Below, in pieces: positions 38,816 to 47,994 of a DNA stretch of 64,000 bases. This DNA is from Enterobacter sp. 10-1 (lineage in GTDB: Bacteria; Pseudomonadota; Gammaproteobacteria; Enterobacterales; Enterobacteriaceae), in NCBI GenBank assembly GCA_002270295.1, contig NISF01000001.1:1116001-1180000 (forward strand). Reading direction: 5' to 3'. Under the pieces are notes generated by a model. It was not told the DNA's origin. It saw only the letters and a program-made list of their open reading frames with translations, and searched no databases. Position numbers and translations under genes: made by a program. Position 1 is the stretch's first letter, and each line of letters opens with the position of its first letter.

Positions 38816-41080
38816 TTACCCTTTGAAGTCCCAACCCACGGTGACGCCGAACAGACGTTCGTCCGCAAGTTGCCCGTAGGCGGAGCCGTAATCACCGGCT
38901 TTGATTACCCGGTAGTAAGATTTATTCAACGCGTTTTGCAACCACAGTGAGACGCGCCAGGTGTGGTTATCCTGCTTACCGCTTAACCCGGTGGAGAGGT
39001 TAAGTACGCCGTAAGACGGAATGCGCGTGTAGTCGGAGTTATCGACCGTGCCGTAGGTCCAGCTGCGCCAGGAGTATTGACCTGAAACAAACACCTGCAG
39101 GTTATCAAAGGCGTTCCACTCGTAACGGGCGCGGGCGTTCCAGCTCAGTCGTGGCGAGCTAAAGACGCGTTTACCGGTTAGATCGCAGGTGGCGGGTGCA
39201 TTTGCCTGCAACGAGATTTCAGCCGGGCATTTGGCATTTTTGAAATCCAGGTAGCTGGCATCAAGCAGGGTGCCATTCAGGGCGAGGCTCAGGCCTTCTG
39301 TCGGGTAAAGCGCCAGTTGTGACTCAATGCCACGGCTGCGGTATTTACCCGCGTTAATCAGATAACTGCTGAGCGTCTCTTCATCATAGGCGGTGGTCTG
39401 GAAGTCACGCACTTCACTCCAGAACAACGCGGTATTCCATTCAACTTTACGTTGCAGCCAGTGGGTTTTGACCCCCAGTTCAACCGAACGGGTTTTCTCC
39501 GGATCGATATACAGCGAATCCGTACCGGCTTTTGATGCTGCGCCGGAGGAGATATTCAGACCTCCGGATTTCTCGGCATAGGCCAGCGTCAGGTAAGGGG
39601 TGATATTGGGTGTCGCATACCAGTTGAGGCTGGCGGTAGCAGCAGGCAGGTGGTTGGTTTGCGACAGCTTGCCGGAATCAAAATCGTTTTTGTTGATCCG
39701 GCGGAAAGAGCCAGTTTTCTTCTCGTAAGTGCCGCGCAGGCCGGTAATCAGGTCCCACTGCTCGTTCAGGTGCCATGTGCTGTTGGCGTAGAGCGAGACG
39801 GCATTGTCATTCAGCTTGCCAAAACGCTGTACATATTTACCGGTGTTGCTGGTATTGCCGTACCAGGTTGTGACTCTGGAACCACTGTAATAGTGGTCAT
39901 GGGCGAAGGTATCGAGGTTTTCGCCCCAGTAATCGATACCGACGGTGTAGTCGACGACGCCGCCTTTAGGCGAATCGAACCAGAAACGCTGTTCCCAGAT
40001 GCGATCGTGCACATCTGCGCCACTGTTGGCATACAGCGGGATACTCAGGCCATCGGCACTTTGCGGCAGAAAGCGGAAATAACGCCAGGATGAGAGTGAA
40101 TGCAGCGTGTAACCGCTATCCAGGCGCAGATCCGCCGCCAGTGAGGTGCCGCCTTGGGTGACGCGGGTTTTGGACTCATCGTCCAGCGCCACCTTGCGGC
40201 CTTTCACCACCGTTGCGCCGACCTGGCTTGCCCGATTAAGGAACGTATCGTTTCCGTTCACCGCATGGGTATCGACCAGCGACATCACCGGGAAGCTTGT
40301 GGCTTCGCTGTAGTCGCCAATAAAGCGCACATCGAGGTTATCTGCCGGTTGCCACAATAACTGGCCCCGTACACCATTGCTACGGCTGCCGCCGAGCTTA
40401 TTGCCGGTTTGCACATTATCGACGTAACCGCCTTTTTCAGTGTGGGAGAGATTGATGCGCCCGGCGAGGGTATCGGTCAGCGCGCCGGAGGCCATCAGCT
40501 TTGACTGCACATAACCCCGCTGGCCAACGGATTGCTCAAGCGAATATTCCGGGGTGAAGGTCGGTTTGCGGCTGCGGATATCAATGGCACCCGCGCTGGT
40601 ATTAAAGCCATACAGCGTGCCCTGCGGGCCTTTTAAGACATTGACGCTGTCTATATCCAGCAGATCGTTGGCCAGCATTCCCGGCCGCGACAGGCGCACG
40701 CCGTCGAGAAATTGACCGACGCTACTGGGCATACCGATATTGATTTCGCTGCCTCCGCCATCGCCAATGCCGCGAATGGTGACCCGGGTGTCGAGTGCGT
40801 CGGTGGCGGCAATATCCACGCCGCTGATGGCCTGGGAAAGATCTTCAAACCGATACAGTCGATCCTGCTCCAGCGTTTTGCCCTCCACACGTGAAGAGAG
40901 GGTGGTTTGCTGGCGTACCTGTGGCCGCGAAGCACTGACTTTCACTTTTTTCAGTTGCACTGTGGTGTCAGTTGCACTGTTGCTGGTGGTTGTCCCGGTG
41001 GTATCAGTCGCCTGCGCGGTCGATAATCCCGCCAGAATACTGGCGGTAAGCAGTGAATAATGCCATTTGCTTCTCATCAT
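38816..41080 (-). CDS. TonB-dependent outer-membrane receptor
   Basis: 754 residues. Signal peptide (cleavage after about STAQA), Thr/Ser-rich linker, TonB-box-like KKVKVSA, plug domain (LSQAISGVDIAA ... RVTIRGIGDGG ... VNVLKGPQGTLYGFNTSAGA) and a 22-strand barrel ending in Phe-Lys-Gly. The plug is of the non-siderophore 'iron complex receptor-like' type seen with sulfate-ester and saccharide systems. It lies 15 bp after the binding-protein gene, and its private TonB-ExbBD is divergent from it. No Fur box is seen, which argues against iron. Confidence 0.85.
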   Translation of the reverse strand: MMRSKWHYSLLTASILAGLSTAQATDTTGTTTSNSATDTTVQLKKVKVSASRPQVRQQTTLSSRVEGKTLEQDRLYRFEDLSQAISGVDIAATDALDTRVTIRGIGDGGGSEINIGMPSSVGQFLDGVRLSRPGMLANDLLDIDSVNVLKGPQGTLYGFNTSAGAIDIRSRKPTFTPEYSLEQSVGQRGYVQSKLMASGALTDTLAGRINLSHTEKGGYVDNVQTGNKLGGSRSNGVRGQLLWQPADNLDVRFIGDYSEATSFPVMSLVDTHAVNGNDTFLNRASQVGATVVKGRKVALDDESKTRVTQGGTSLAADLRLDSGYTLHSLSSWRYFRFLPQSADGLSIPLYANSGADVHDRIWEQRFWFDSPKGGVVDYTVGIDYWGENLDTFAHDHYYSGSRVTTWYGNTSNTGKYVQRFGKLNDNAVSLYANSTWHLNEQWDLITGLRGTYEKKTGSFRRINKNDFDSGKLSQTNHLPAATASLNWYATPNITPYLTLAYAEKSGGLNISSGAASKAGTDSLYIDPEKTRSVELGVKTHWLQRKVEWNTALFWSEVRDFQTTAYDEETLSSYLINAGKYRSRGIESQLALYPTEGLSLALNGTLLDASYLDFKNAKCPAEISLQANAPATCDLTGKRVFSSPRLSWNARARYEWNAFDNLQVFVSGQYSWRSWTYGTVDNSDYTRIPSYGVLNLSTGLSGKQDNHTWRVSLWLQNALNKSYYRVIKAGDYGSAYGQLADERLFGVTVGWDFKG

Positions 41081-41095
41081 TATTATTCCCGTCTT

Positions 41096-42106
41096 TTAAT
41101 TTGTTTTTAAAAACGAACTGTCCAGCCATTGATTCACATCGACAGGCTGACGAATTAGTTTCGTCTGCCGGGCAATATCGATCGAGTTGGTTAATTGCGA
41201 TACAAATTGCGCATCCAGGTCAGGAGATAACCGCTGGGATAATGGCGGTAAACCATCCCATTCTTCGCGCAACAGGGTTTGTGGGTAGCCAGATTGATTA
41301 GCCAACAACTGAATAAACGCGTCTTTATTTTTATCTTCGCTGGCCCACGCCGCTGCTTTACGTTGCACTTCAACGATCCTCTGCAAAATATCGCTATTGG
41401 CACGAGCGAACTGCCCCTCAACGAGGATCAGACCACTTAATTGACCGGCTCCATTTAGATCGCGAGTCGACAGTGGAATATCCGCCACGCCCTTATCCCG
41501 CAGCGCTAGTGTGTTATTCCCGCCCCAGGTAGCGTCAATTTGTTTCGCGGCCAGCGCTGCGCTGGCCGCGGCAAAGTCGAGGTTGATGATTTTCACCTCG
41601 CTGGCTTTCAGACCCTGCGACTCCAGCGCAGAAACGAACGATAATTCTGCTGCGGTACCGCGAAATAAACCGATGCGTTTGCCTTTTAAATCCTCCAGCG
41701 TATGAATGTTGGTGCCTTTTGCCACCGCCAGGTAGTGGTTAATACCACGAGCGGCAACGCCAATGACTTTACTGTCCAGTCCACGCGAACGCCCGACAAT
41801 GCTGGCGAGATCGCCAAGGTAGGCCATATCAATTTGATGGTTGGCGAAACCTTCGTTAATCACCGGCCCGGCACCTTTAATAAACAGCCAGCGCACCGAA
41901 ATACCACTGCGACCAAACTCCTGCTCCAGCAATTTCTGGCTGTAAATCACATCCACCAGCCCGCCGCCTGCGGGTTTATCTCCGGCACCAATATCCGATA
42001 CCGCAATACGAATCTCATTGGCTGTCGCACCAGCCAGTGTCGACCAGGCCAGGCTTAAACTGACCAAGGCATTCATCAGCCATTTCGGAGAAAGAACACA
42101 TTTCAC
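41096..42106 (-). CDS. ABC transporter periplasmic binding protein, SsuA/TauA/AtsR type
   Basis: 336 residues with a signal peptide (cleavage near ATANE). The two-lobed NMT1/SsuA-like fold is recognisable from NEIRIAVSDIGAG, YLGDLASIVG, LEDLKGKRIGLFRGTAAELS and DATWGGNNTLALRDKG. Such proteins feed sulfonate, taurine, sulfate-ester or nitrate importers. It is the first gene of the minus-strand unit, divergent from tonB; its permease and ATPase partners are at the end of the plus-strand unit. Confidence 0.85.
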   Translation of the reverse strand: MKCVLSPKWLMNALVSLSLAWSTLAGATANEIRIAVSDIGAGDKPAGGGLVDVIYSQKLLEQEFGRSGISVRWLFIKGAGPVINEGFANHQIDMAYLGDLASIVGRSRGLDSKVIGVAARGINHYLAVAKGTNIHTLEDLKGKRIGLFRGTAAELSFVSALESQGLKASEVKIINLDFAAASAALAAKQIDATWGGNNTLALRDKGVADIPLSTRDLNGAGQLSGLILVEGQFARANSDILQRIVEVQRKAAAWASEDKNKDAFIQLLANQSGYPQTLLREEWDGLPPLSQRLSPDLDAQFVSQLTNSIDIARQTKLIRQPVDVNQWLDSSFLKTN

Positions 42107-42345
42107 GCTGCCACCCGCTATTTATTGATTATCCAGGCGGCAAGATTTAAAGGATGGTTATTCTGCTGGCTAATATAAAAATCGGCATTGTATTTTTGGA
42201 TATTCGCTAAATCAGGCATAGCGCGAAAGTAAGCGGTCATGCATAGAATGGAAATAAACTATGCGAAATACGCATTAGCCATGTTGGCAATTTGCTTTTA
42301 AATAGCAGAGACCTAAGAAAATATTAATGCCAGGAGTTGTAGAGA
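42107..42345. promoter_or_regulatory. Divergent promoter region with dyad
   Basis: 239 bp between the binding-protein gene and tonB. GCATAG-N12-CTATGC (42241-42264) is a perfect 6-bp dyad, and a third GCATAG lies at 42216. Such a set of half-sites suits LysR regulation. A ribosome site (AGGAG) precedes tonB. No Fur box. Confidence 0.5.
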
Positions 42346-43113
42346 ATGACGCAGATTGTCTGTGCCGGTGAACCTGGAATTACCGGGAATGCATTATTGA
42401 CGCCGAAAAAAACACGCCGGGTTTTTACCCCGGTAGACCAGTTGCTGGCGCTGGCGGTTGCTGTGGGATTACACGCGGCAATTTTGCCGTGGCTGCTCAC
42501 TGCGCCACCCGCGGTGCCGCCGGTCAGCGTACCGCAGGCCTTACCGATGGAGATTGAATTTGCTGGGCCACAGCCGGTTGCCGTTGAGGCGCCACCACCG
42601 GAGGTGGTGTCTGAACCGGTTGTGGAACCGCCGCCTGCACCGCCAGAGGTGGATGAAAATGCGCTCGCCGCCGCGAAACCGAAAGTGCGGCCTGAGACGA
42701 AAGCGAAACCTAAGCCGGTGAAGAAGAGGGCCGTGCCGAAACCGAAACCACAACCGGCGGCAGCGGTGGCGAATAAACCGCTACATGCGGCGGTGGCACC
42801 GGAAAACCCGGCACCGCCGGTAACGTCGGTCACGCCGCCGCTGGCGAACGCCAATTACTTGCACAACCCTGCGCCTGAGTACCCCGAAAGTGCCATTAAC
42901 CGGGGGCTGGAGGGAACCGTATTGCTCAAAGTGCAGGTCAGCCCGGCAGGGAAAGTAACGGAAATCCAGATTTACAAATCCAGCGGTGTAAGCGCACTCG
43001 ATGAGGCGGCGCTTGGCACTGTCAGGCGCTGGTCGTTTGTTCCGGCTAAACGGGGCAGTGAGGCCGTGAGCGGCCAGGTCATTGTTCCGATCGATTTTTC
43101 GCTTAATTCATGA
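42346..43113 (+). CDS. TonB-like energy transducer (cluster-specific)
   Basis: 255 residues. A cytoplasmic N terminus is followed by a transmembrane helix at about 32-50 containing the functional His (VGLHAAI), then a long Pro/Lys-rich periplasmic spacer (EPPPAPPEV, KAKPKPVKKRAVPKPKPQPA) and a C-terminal TonB fold (APEYPESAINRGLEG, VSPAGKVTEIQIYKSSG). It would carry proton-motive energy from ExbBD to the receptor. It is additional to the chromosomal tonB and stands first in a five-gene plus-strand operon. Confidence 0.92.
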   Translation: MTQIVCAGEPGITGNALLTPKKTRRVFTPVDQLLALAVAVGLHAAILPWLLTAPPAVPPVSVPQALPMEIEFAGPQPVAVEAPPPEVVSEPVVEPPPAPPEVDENALAAAKPKVRPETKAKPKPVKKRAVPKPKPQPAAAVANKPLHAAVAPENPAPPVTSVTPPLANANYLHNPAPEYPESAINRGLEGTVLLKVQVSPAGKVTEIQIYKSSGVSALDEAALGTVRRWSFVPAKRGSEAVSGQVIVPIDFSLNS

Positions 43114-43123
43114 GGTACTTTTG

Positions 43124-43804
43124 ATGACTCCCGAACATTTTAACCTAACTTCACCGGAAGGCGCGGTCATTGCCGTACTGGTGCTGTTTTCACTGTTCAC
43201 GTGGACGGTTGGCGCGCTGAAACTGGTGCAGTATTTGCGTTTGCAGCGTCGTAATCAGCAGTTTCGCCGCCTGTTCTGGCAGCAGGAAGATCTGCGTCAG
43301 GCACTGGCACAAAACTCAACGCCCGGTGCGCTGGCAAACCTGGCGCAGGCGGCACTGCATGCACCGGAGCGCCTGAAAGGGCGTAATACGCTGGAAGTGC
43401 AGTTGCCGGATCGCGTTGAGCGTGCGTTGCAACAGCAGATCCAGCGTGAGCGGCGTACGCTAGAATCCGGGCTGGCACTGCTTGCGAGTATCGGTACCAC
43501 TTCACCGTTTATTGGTCTGTTCGGTACGGTATGGGGAATTATGGCCGCCCTACGGAATATTGGTCTTGCGGGTTCCGCCAGCCTGGATACTGTCGCCGGG
43601 CCCATTGGCAGCGCACTGGTGGCAACCGGCATTGGTATTGCCGTCGCGGTTCCGGCGGTGCTGATTTACAACTACTTCCAAAGGCGTCTGAAACTGGCGG
43701 TCGCGGACATGGATGACTTCGCGCATGACGTCTACAGCCTGATGCAGGCGCAGGGTTTTCAGGGGGCCGCCTTTACGGTCGACGGGTTGAGGGGGGCGGC
43801 ATAA
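43124..43804 (+). CDS. exbB: ExbB-like proton channel subunit
   Basis: 226 residues of the MotA/TolQ/ExbB family with three transmembrane helices (about 17-37, 125-147, 160-185). The conserved TSPFIGLFGTVWGIM and ALVATGIGIAVAVPAVLIYN segments are present. It pairs with ExbD to power TonB. The start MTPEHFNLTS follows GAGGTAC; 14 earlier codons in frame overlap tonB and are ignored. The stop is adjacent to the exbD start. Confidence 0.93.
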   Translation: MTPEHFNLTSPEGAVIAVLVLFSLFTWTVGALKLVQYLRLQRRNQQFRRLFWQQEDLRQALAQNSTPGALANLAQAALHAPERLKGRNTLEVQLPDRVERALQQQIQRERRTLESGLALLASIGTTSPFIGLFGTVWGIMAALRNIGLAGSASLDTVAGPIGSALVATGIGIAVAVPAVLIYNYFQRRLKLAVADMDDFAHDVYSLMQAQGFQGAAFTVDGLRGAA

Positions 43805-44206
43805 ATGGCATTCTCTTCGAACAATCACGACGATATTATGAGCGAAATGAATATCACGCCGCTGGTGGATGTGATGCTGGTGCTGCTGGTGGTGTTTATT
43901 GTTACCGCTCCGATGCTGACCAACGCGATTCCTGTCAACCTGCCTAAAACCTCTGCCGTGGCCCCGGCGGATCGACCCGATCCGTTGGTGGTTAGCGTCG
44001 ATGGCACGCAGCAGCTGTTTTTGAATAAACAGGCGATGGCGCGTGAACAACTACTGAGCCAGTTGACGGAGGCGCAGCGCGCCAACAGCGACGTAGTGGT
44101 GCAGGTGCAGGCGGATAAAGATGCCAGCTACGGCACAGTGGCAGCGTTGCTGGCGGATATTGAGCAGTCCGGCATTCACCGCCTGGCACTGTTAACGCAG
44201 AAATAG
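43805..44206 (+). CDS. exbD: ExbD-like proton channel subunit
   Basis: 133 residues of the ExbD/TolR family. A single N-terminal transmembrane helix carries the essential Asp in NITPLVDVMLVLLVVFIV. The periplasmic domain ends in YGTVAALLADIEQSGIHRLA. It starts immediately after the exbB stop (TAA-ATG) and is followed 3 bp later by the permease gene, so translation is tightly coupled. Confidence 0.93.
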   Translation: MAFSSNNHDDIMSEMNITPLVDVMLVLLVVFIVTAPMLTNAIPVNLPKTSAVAPADRPDPLVVSVDGTQQLFLNKQAMAREQLLSQLTEAQRANSDVVVQVQADKDASYGTVAALLADIEQSGIHRLALLTQK

Positions 44207-44209
44207 CCG

Positions 44210-45751
44210 ATGCTCAGTGCTAAGCAGCGTTTACTTCAGCAGGGCAGCGGCTGGCTGTTACCTGTCGGGCTATTAGTCTGCTGGTGGCAGGCCAGCCTTC
44301 ATGGCTGGATGTCCGAGCAGATTTTACCCTCCCCGGCGCTGGTGCTGGAGAGCGCCCGTGACTTTATTGGCGAGGATCTGCTGCGCGAGTTGCCCATCAG
44401 TCTGTGGCGGTTGGCCGTGGGGCTGGCGGGCGGCATTGCGCAGGGTTTTTTGCTCGGCATGGTCTTTGGTTTGAGCCAGACGGTTCATCGCCTGTTGATG
44501 CCGCTCTTTACCGTGCTGGTGCAGATCCCGACGCTGGCGTGGATCCCGCTGTTAATGCTGATGCTTGGTATCGGTGAAGCATTGAAGCTCACTGTGCTGA
44601 TCAAAGCGGTGACCGTGCCAGTGGCGCTTTATACCTGTGCGGGCGTGCAGCAGATCCCCCCGGGACTGAAGGAGGTGGCGCGCAGCTTGCGCCTTTCACC
44701 ATGGGTATATGGGCAGCGGCTGGTATTACCCTCGCTGTTGCCCTTCCTGATGACCGGCATCCGGCTGGCGTTTTCCCAGGGTTGGGTGTCGCTAATTGCG
44801 GTTGAGTTACTCGCCTCCAGTGAAGGGCTGGGTTATTTGCTGGTGCAGAGCCGGCAGTTGTTTATGCTCGATCTGGTGTATGTCTGCGTGGTGGTTATCG
44901 GTGTGCTGGGGTTTGCTGGCGAGGGGTTGCTGCTATCACTCAGCCGACGCTGGATCTCCTGGCCTGCTCCGGTCACTGGGGCGGGAAAGGTAACGTCTCC
45001 CGTCACGCGCGATCTTTATGGCTGGCTGCTGCCGCTGACATTAATCATGATCTGGCAACTGGCTTGTGCCGTTGGCTGGCTGAACAGCGCCTTTTTCGCT
45101 TCACCGCTGACGGTAGGGCAAACGCTCTGCTCCGGGTTGTTGCAGGGCATACTGGCCAGCGAACTGGCTGCCAGCCTGTGGCGTATGCTGCTGGGGTTTG
45201 CGGTGGGAGCTGTTGCCGGGTTACTGCTGGGCGGGTTTACAGGCAGCAGCGTGTGGGCTGACCGTGTGTTCACACCGCTATTTTCTGCGCTACGCAGCGT
45301 GGCTATTTTTGCCTGGCTGCCGCTGATCACTGCATGGTTTGGCCTCGGGGAGAGTGCGCGGGTGGCTTTTATTTCGCTGGCGAGCTTTTTCCCTGTGCTG
45401 TTAGCAACGCACCAGGGGATCGCCCAGTTGCCGCCAACGTTACAGGAAGTCGCCACGGCTTTGCGCCTGTCGCCATTATCCCGCTTGCGTCACCTGGTGC
45501 TGCCAGGAATGTTGCCACACCTGTTTACCGGGCTGCGTCTCGGCATGATGCATGCGTGGGTGGGGACCATTGGCGCGGAGTATTTCGTCTCATCGGGCGA
45601 AGGGCTGGGCAGCATGATGATGCGCGCCCAGCAGCTGCTGGCGGCGGATCGCATCCTTGCGGGGATTGTGTTGATTGCGCTGGTGGCCGCTTTTATTTCC
45701 TGGGCCATCGGTCGGATTGAGCGCCGCCTGACTGCCTGGCGCTACGACTGA
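44210..45751 (+). CDS. Fused double ABC permease (SsuC/TauC type)
   Basis: 513 residues made of two tandem SsuC-like permease domains (about 1-250 and 265-513). Each has its own N-terminal PSP-x-V segment, six or so helices and an ATPase-contact loop: GLKEVARSLRLSPW in the first half, TLQEVATALRLSPL in the second. Most importers of this family use a homodimer of a ~260-residue protein; here one chain supplies both halves. It is followed 13 bp later by the ATPase. Confidence 0.88.
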   Translation: MLSAKQRLLQQGSGWLLPVGLLVCWWQASLHGWMSEQILPSPALVLESARDFIGEDLLRELPISLWRLAVGLAGGIAQGFLLGMVFGLSQTVHRLLMPLFTVLVQIPTLAWIPLLMLMLGIGEALKLTVLIKAVTVPVALYTCAGVQQIPPGLKEVARSLRLSPWVYGQRLVLPSLLPFLMTGIRLAFSQGWVSLIAVELLASSEGLGYLLVQSRQLFMLDLVYVCVVVIGVLGFAGEGLLLSLSRRWISWPAPVTGAGKVTSPVTRDLYGWLLPLTLIMIWQLACAVGWLNSAFFASPLTVGQTLCSGLLQGILASELAASLWRMLLGFAVGAVAGLLLGGFTGSSVWADRVFTPLFSALRSVAIFAWLPLITAWFGLGESARVAFISLASFFPVLLATHQGIAQLPPTLQEVATALRLSPLSRLRHLVLPGMLPHLFTGLRLGMMHAWVGTIGAEYFVSSGEGLGSMMMRAQQLLAADRILAGIVLIALVAAFISWAIGRIERRLTAWRYD

Positions 45752-45764
45752 CAGTGAGAACCTT

Positions 45765-46499
45765 ATGACCTTACAATTTCGCCATATTCATAAAACGTTT
45801 ACTGTTAACCAGCAGCCGATGGCCGCGCTGGAGGACATTGACCTGACTCTGGCACCGGGTGAACTGGTGGCGATTATTGGTGCCAGCGGCTGTGGTAAAT
45901 CGACGCTACTGAGGCTTGCCGCCGGACTGGAGCGTGCGGAGCTGGGAACAATTACCGTCAATGATCAGCCATTACAGGGGATACCGTCACAGGTAAGTCT
46001 GGTGTTTCAGGAGGCGCGGTTGTTCCCATGGCTGACTGTGGCGCAGAACATTGAACTGGGCATGGAGCAACTTTCGCTGACGCCGGAGTATAAAGCGAAA
46101 CAGGTGGAATATTATCTGTCCATGATGGGATTAAACGGGTTTGGTCGTGTATTTCCCCATCAGTTATCCGGCGGGATGGCACAGCGCGTGGCGATTGCTC
46201 GTGGTCTTGCCACTCAGCCGGAAATATTGCTGCTGGATGAGCCTTTCGGGGCGCTGGATGCGTTAAAGCGACAGCAGTTGCAGGATGTACTGGTGACCAT
46301 TCGTCAGCATACACCGTTGAGTATTTTGCTGGTGACACACGATGTGGAAGAAGCTCTATACCTTGCCGATCGTGTGGTGGTTATGTCTCCGAGACCAGGG
46401 CGAATCCGAGCCACATTGCCTATTACGTTGCCCTGGCCTCGAAGCCGCACCGACAGTGCATTGCAATCACAGCGTCAGCAGTTGTGCGATTTATTATAA
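45765..46499 (+). CDS. ABC transporter ATPase (SsuB/TauB type)
   Basis: 244 residues with Walker A GASGCGKST, Q-loop VFQEARLFPWLTV, signature LSGGMAQRVAIARGLA, Walker B ILLLDEPFGALD and H-loop VTHDVEEALYLADRV. The VFQEARLFPW Q-loop is characteristic of sulfonate/taurine/nitrate importers. It closes the five-gene operon tonB-exbB-exbD-permease-ATPase. Confidence 0.92.
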   Translation: MTLQFRHIHKTFTVNQQPMAALEDIDLTLAPGELVAIIGASGCGKSTLLRLAAGLERAELGTITVNDQPLQGIPSQVSLVFQEARLFPWLTVAQNIELGMEQLSLTPEYKAKQVEYYLSMMGLNGFGRVFPHQLSGGMAQRVAIARGLATQPEILLLDEPFGALDALKRQQLQDVLVTIRQHTPLSILLVTHDVEEALYLADRVVVMSPRPGRIRATLPITLPWPRSRTDSALQSQRQQLCDLL

Positions 46500-47161
46500 T
46501 TGTTTTATGTTTCCATTTAGATTTGTCCTTTGAATTTTGAGACACTTCGATGCTCTTAAATTAATGACTAGCCTTAAACCAGTCATTAGACCAAGCCGGA
46601 GTTAAATATGATCGAAGTAAGGTTGACGTATTACGTTAATCTGCAGGTTGGTTCTGGCCTGCTGGTCACGACTATGGGGATTTTCTCTGGTATGTAGGGG
46701 GCCCTACCTAACCTCTGCTCATACCTGGATCTCGGAACAGAAGCTGAAGGTGACCCCGTGGCTGGGCTTGGGTTAGGAACGCCCGGCAGAACCGCAGGGA
46801 AAGTGATTTATGTCTCTGCCTTTAGATCGATACCGCCAGCCAGACACAGGTGCAGGCCTAAAAAACGGGCGTACTGGATATCGATGTTCTCAAATGGCTG
46901 TGTTCGCCGGCATCGGCATCTCGGTTTAGTCACTGGCCAAGGTGTAAGGAAAACAAAATGCAGCAGGCTAATGAATACAACGATCTGATGGAAGGGAAGC
47001 CGCTGAACTCATATATCCGGACAAAGCTCATCAGGAGCTGATGGATATCATGGACATAATGAACCGCAGCGAAAGTCTGGTGACAATAAAGCAGCTGGCA
47101 GAGATATTCACGCTGAGCCGTCGGATGCTACTGATCAAGGCGCGACGAGTTTCATTTTCAG
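46500..47161. other. Phage scraps right of the transport cluster
   Basis: Short broken frames only: MIEVRLTYYVNLQVGSGLLV (46608 on, ending at a stop after about 29 codons), MQQANEYNDLMEGKPLNS (46958 on, frameshifted into MDIMDIMNRSESLVTIKQ). They look like remains of small phage genes. No intact gene. Confidence 0.5.
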
Positions 47162-47536
47162 CTACAGCTCACTCATTTCTTGTATTGCCGCAGGAGCGCC
47201 AAGTCCAACAGGTGGGGCATCTACTGTTTCTTGAAATTTTTCAATCAATTCCGCTGGTATGCCTAAAGGAAATAGCGTTTGGTAAACACCTAACATCGTT
47301 CTAATTCTTGGATTTAAATTTTGGGTGTCTTCTCCAGGATTAATCAATTCTGCTATCAACTTGCGAGCTAAAGCTTTACCGATATTAACCTCGTTAATTC
47401 CTGCCATGACTTCTCTTGGAACATCAAAGGGATCATTAAATATGACCGGGGAACTCCATCTAAGGCTACATGAATCAAGAACAATCTTTCCCGTATTCAA
47501 CGGCATATACTTAAAAAATGTCGAACGTTCATGCAT
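47162..47536 (-). pseudogene. DUF2971 protein, N-terminal fragment
   Basis: 124 codons. MHERSTFFKYMPLNTGKIVL, then LRWSSPVIFNDPFDVP is the N-terminal signature of DUF2971 proteins, which are normally about twice this length. The frame stops where phage scrap begins at 47161, so the C-terminal half is lost. Confidence 0.7.
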
Positions 47537-47714
47537 TCTGTGGGGTGAGTGCATAGATTCCTCTTGTTAAATGTGCGATGGCTTTCATCAATGTATTGCA
47601 CGTTGTATTGCATCCAAAGATTTCCCATTTCAATTCTATAGCTAAAACGCAATGAAATCATTCACATCCTTTCGTATTTGACTCATGTAGCTGAAACACG
47701 AGGTTAATCCGCAG

Positions 47715-47975
47715 ATGACCCTGCGCCGCCTGCCGGACGAGGATCCGCAAAAACTGGCCGACCCGGCCTACCGCCGCCGTCTCATTCTGCAAAATATGGG
47801 CGATGAGGAACTGGCAATCGCGCAGGAGGTAGAAAAGGTGCTGCCGGAGCTGGTGAACACACTGAGCGACGGCCACAAGGCGCTGGATCCGCTGGAAGTG
47901 CTGGGCCTGCTGCTGGCAGCGAACAAGGAACTGCTGGCGCGGGTGGAAACGCTCGAGGAGCGGCTGTCCGGATAG
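47715..47975 (+). CDS. Small helical phage protein
   Basis: 86 residues, MTLRRLPDEDPQKLADPAYR and on, with a C-terminal amphipathic helix (LLLAANKELLARVETLEERL). GC-rich relative to its surroundings. A conserved hypothetical type found near tail genes of Klebsiella-group prophages, judged by composition and position only. Confidence 0.55.
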   Translation: MTLRRLPDEDPQKLADPAYRRRLILQNMGDEELAIAQEVEKVLPELVNTLSDGHKALDPLEVLGLLLAANKELLARVETLEERLSG

Positions 47976-47994
47976 TGAGCTGAACAACATGCTG

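Noticed and set aside
38816-41080. Receptor of the transport cluster as a siderophore receptor
   Set aside because: No Fur box in its control region, and its partners are sulfonate-type ABC and lyase genes, not FepBCDG-type or siderophore genes.
46758-46988. 76-codon frame right of the ABC operon
   Set aside because: Arg/Gly-rich without any recognisable motif and spanning what look like several frameshifted phage scraps.
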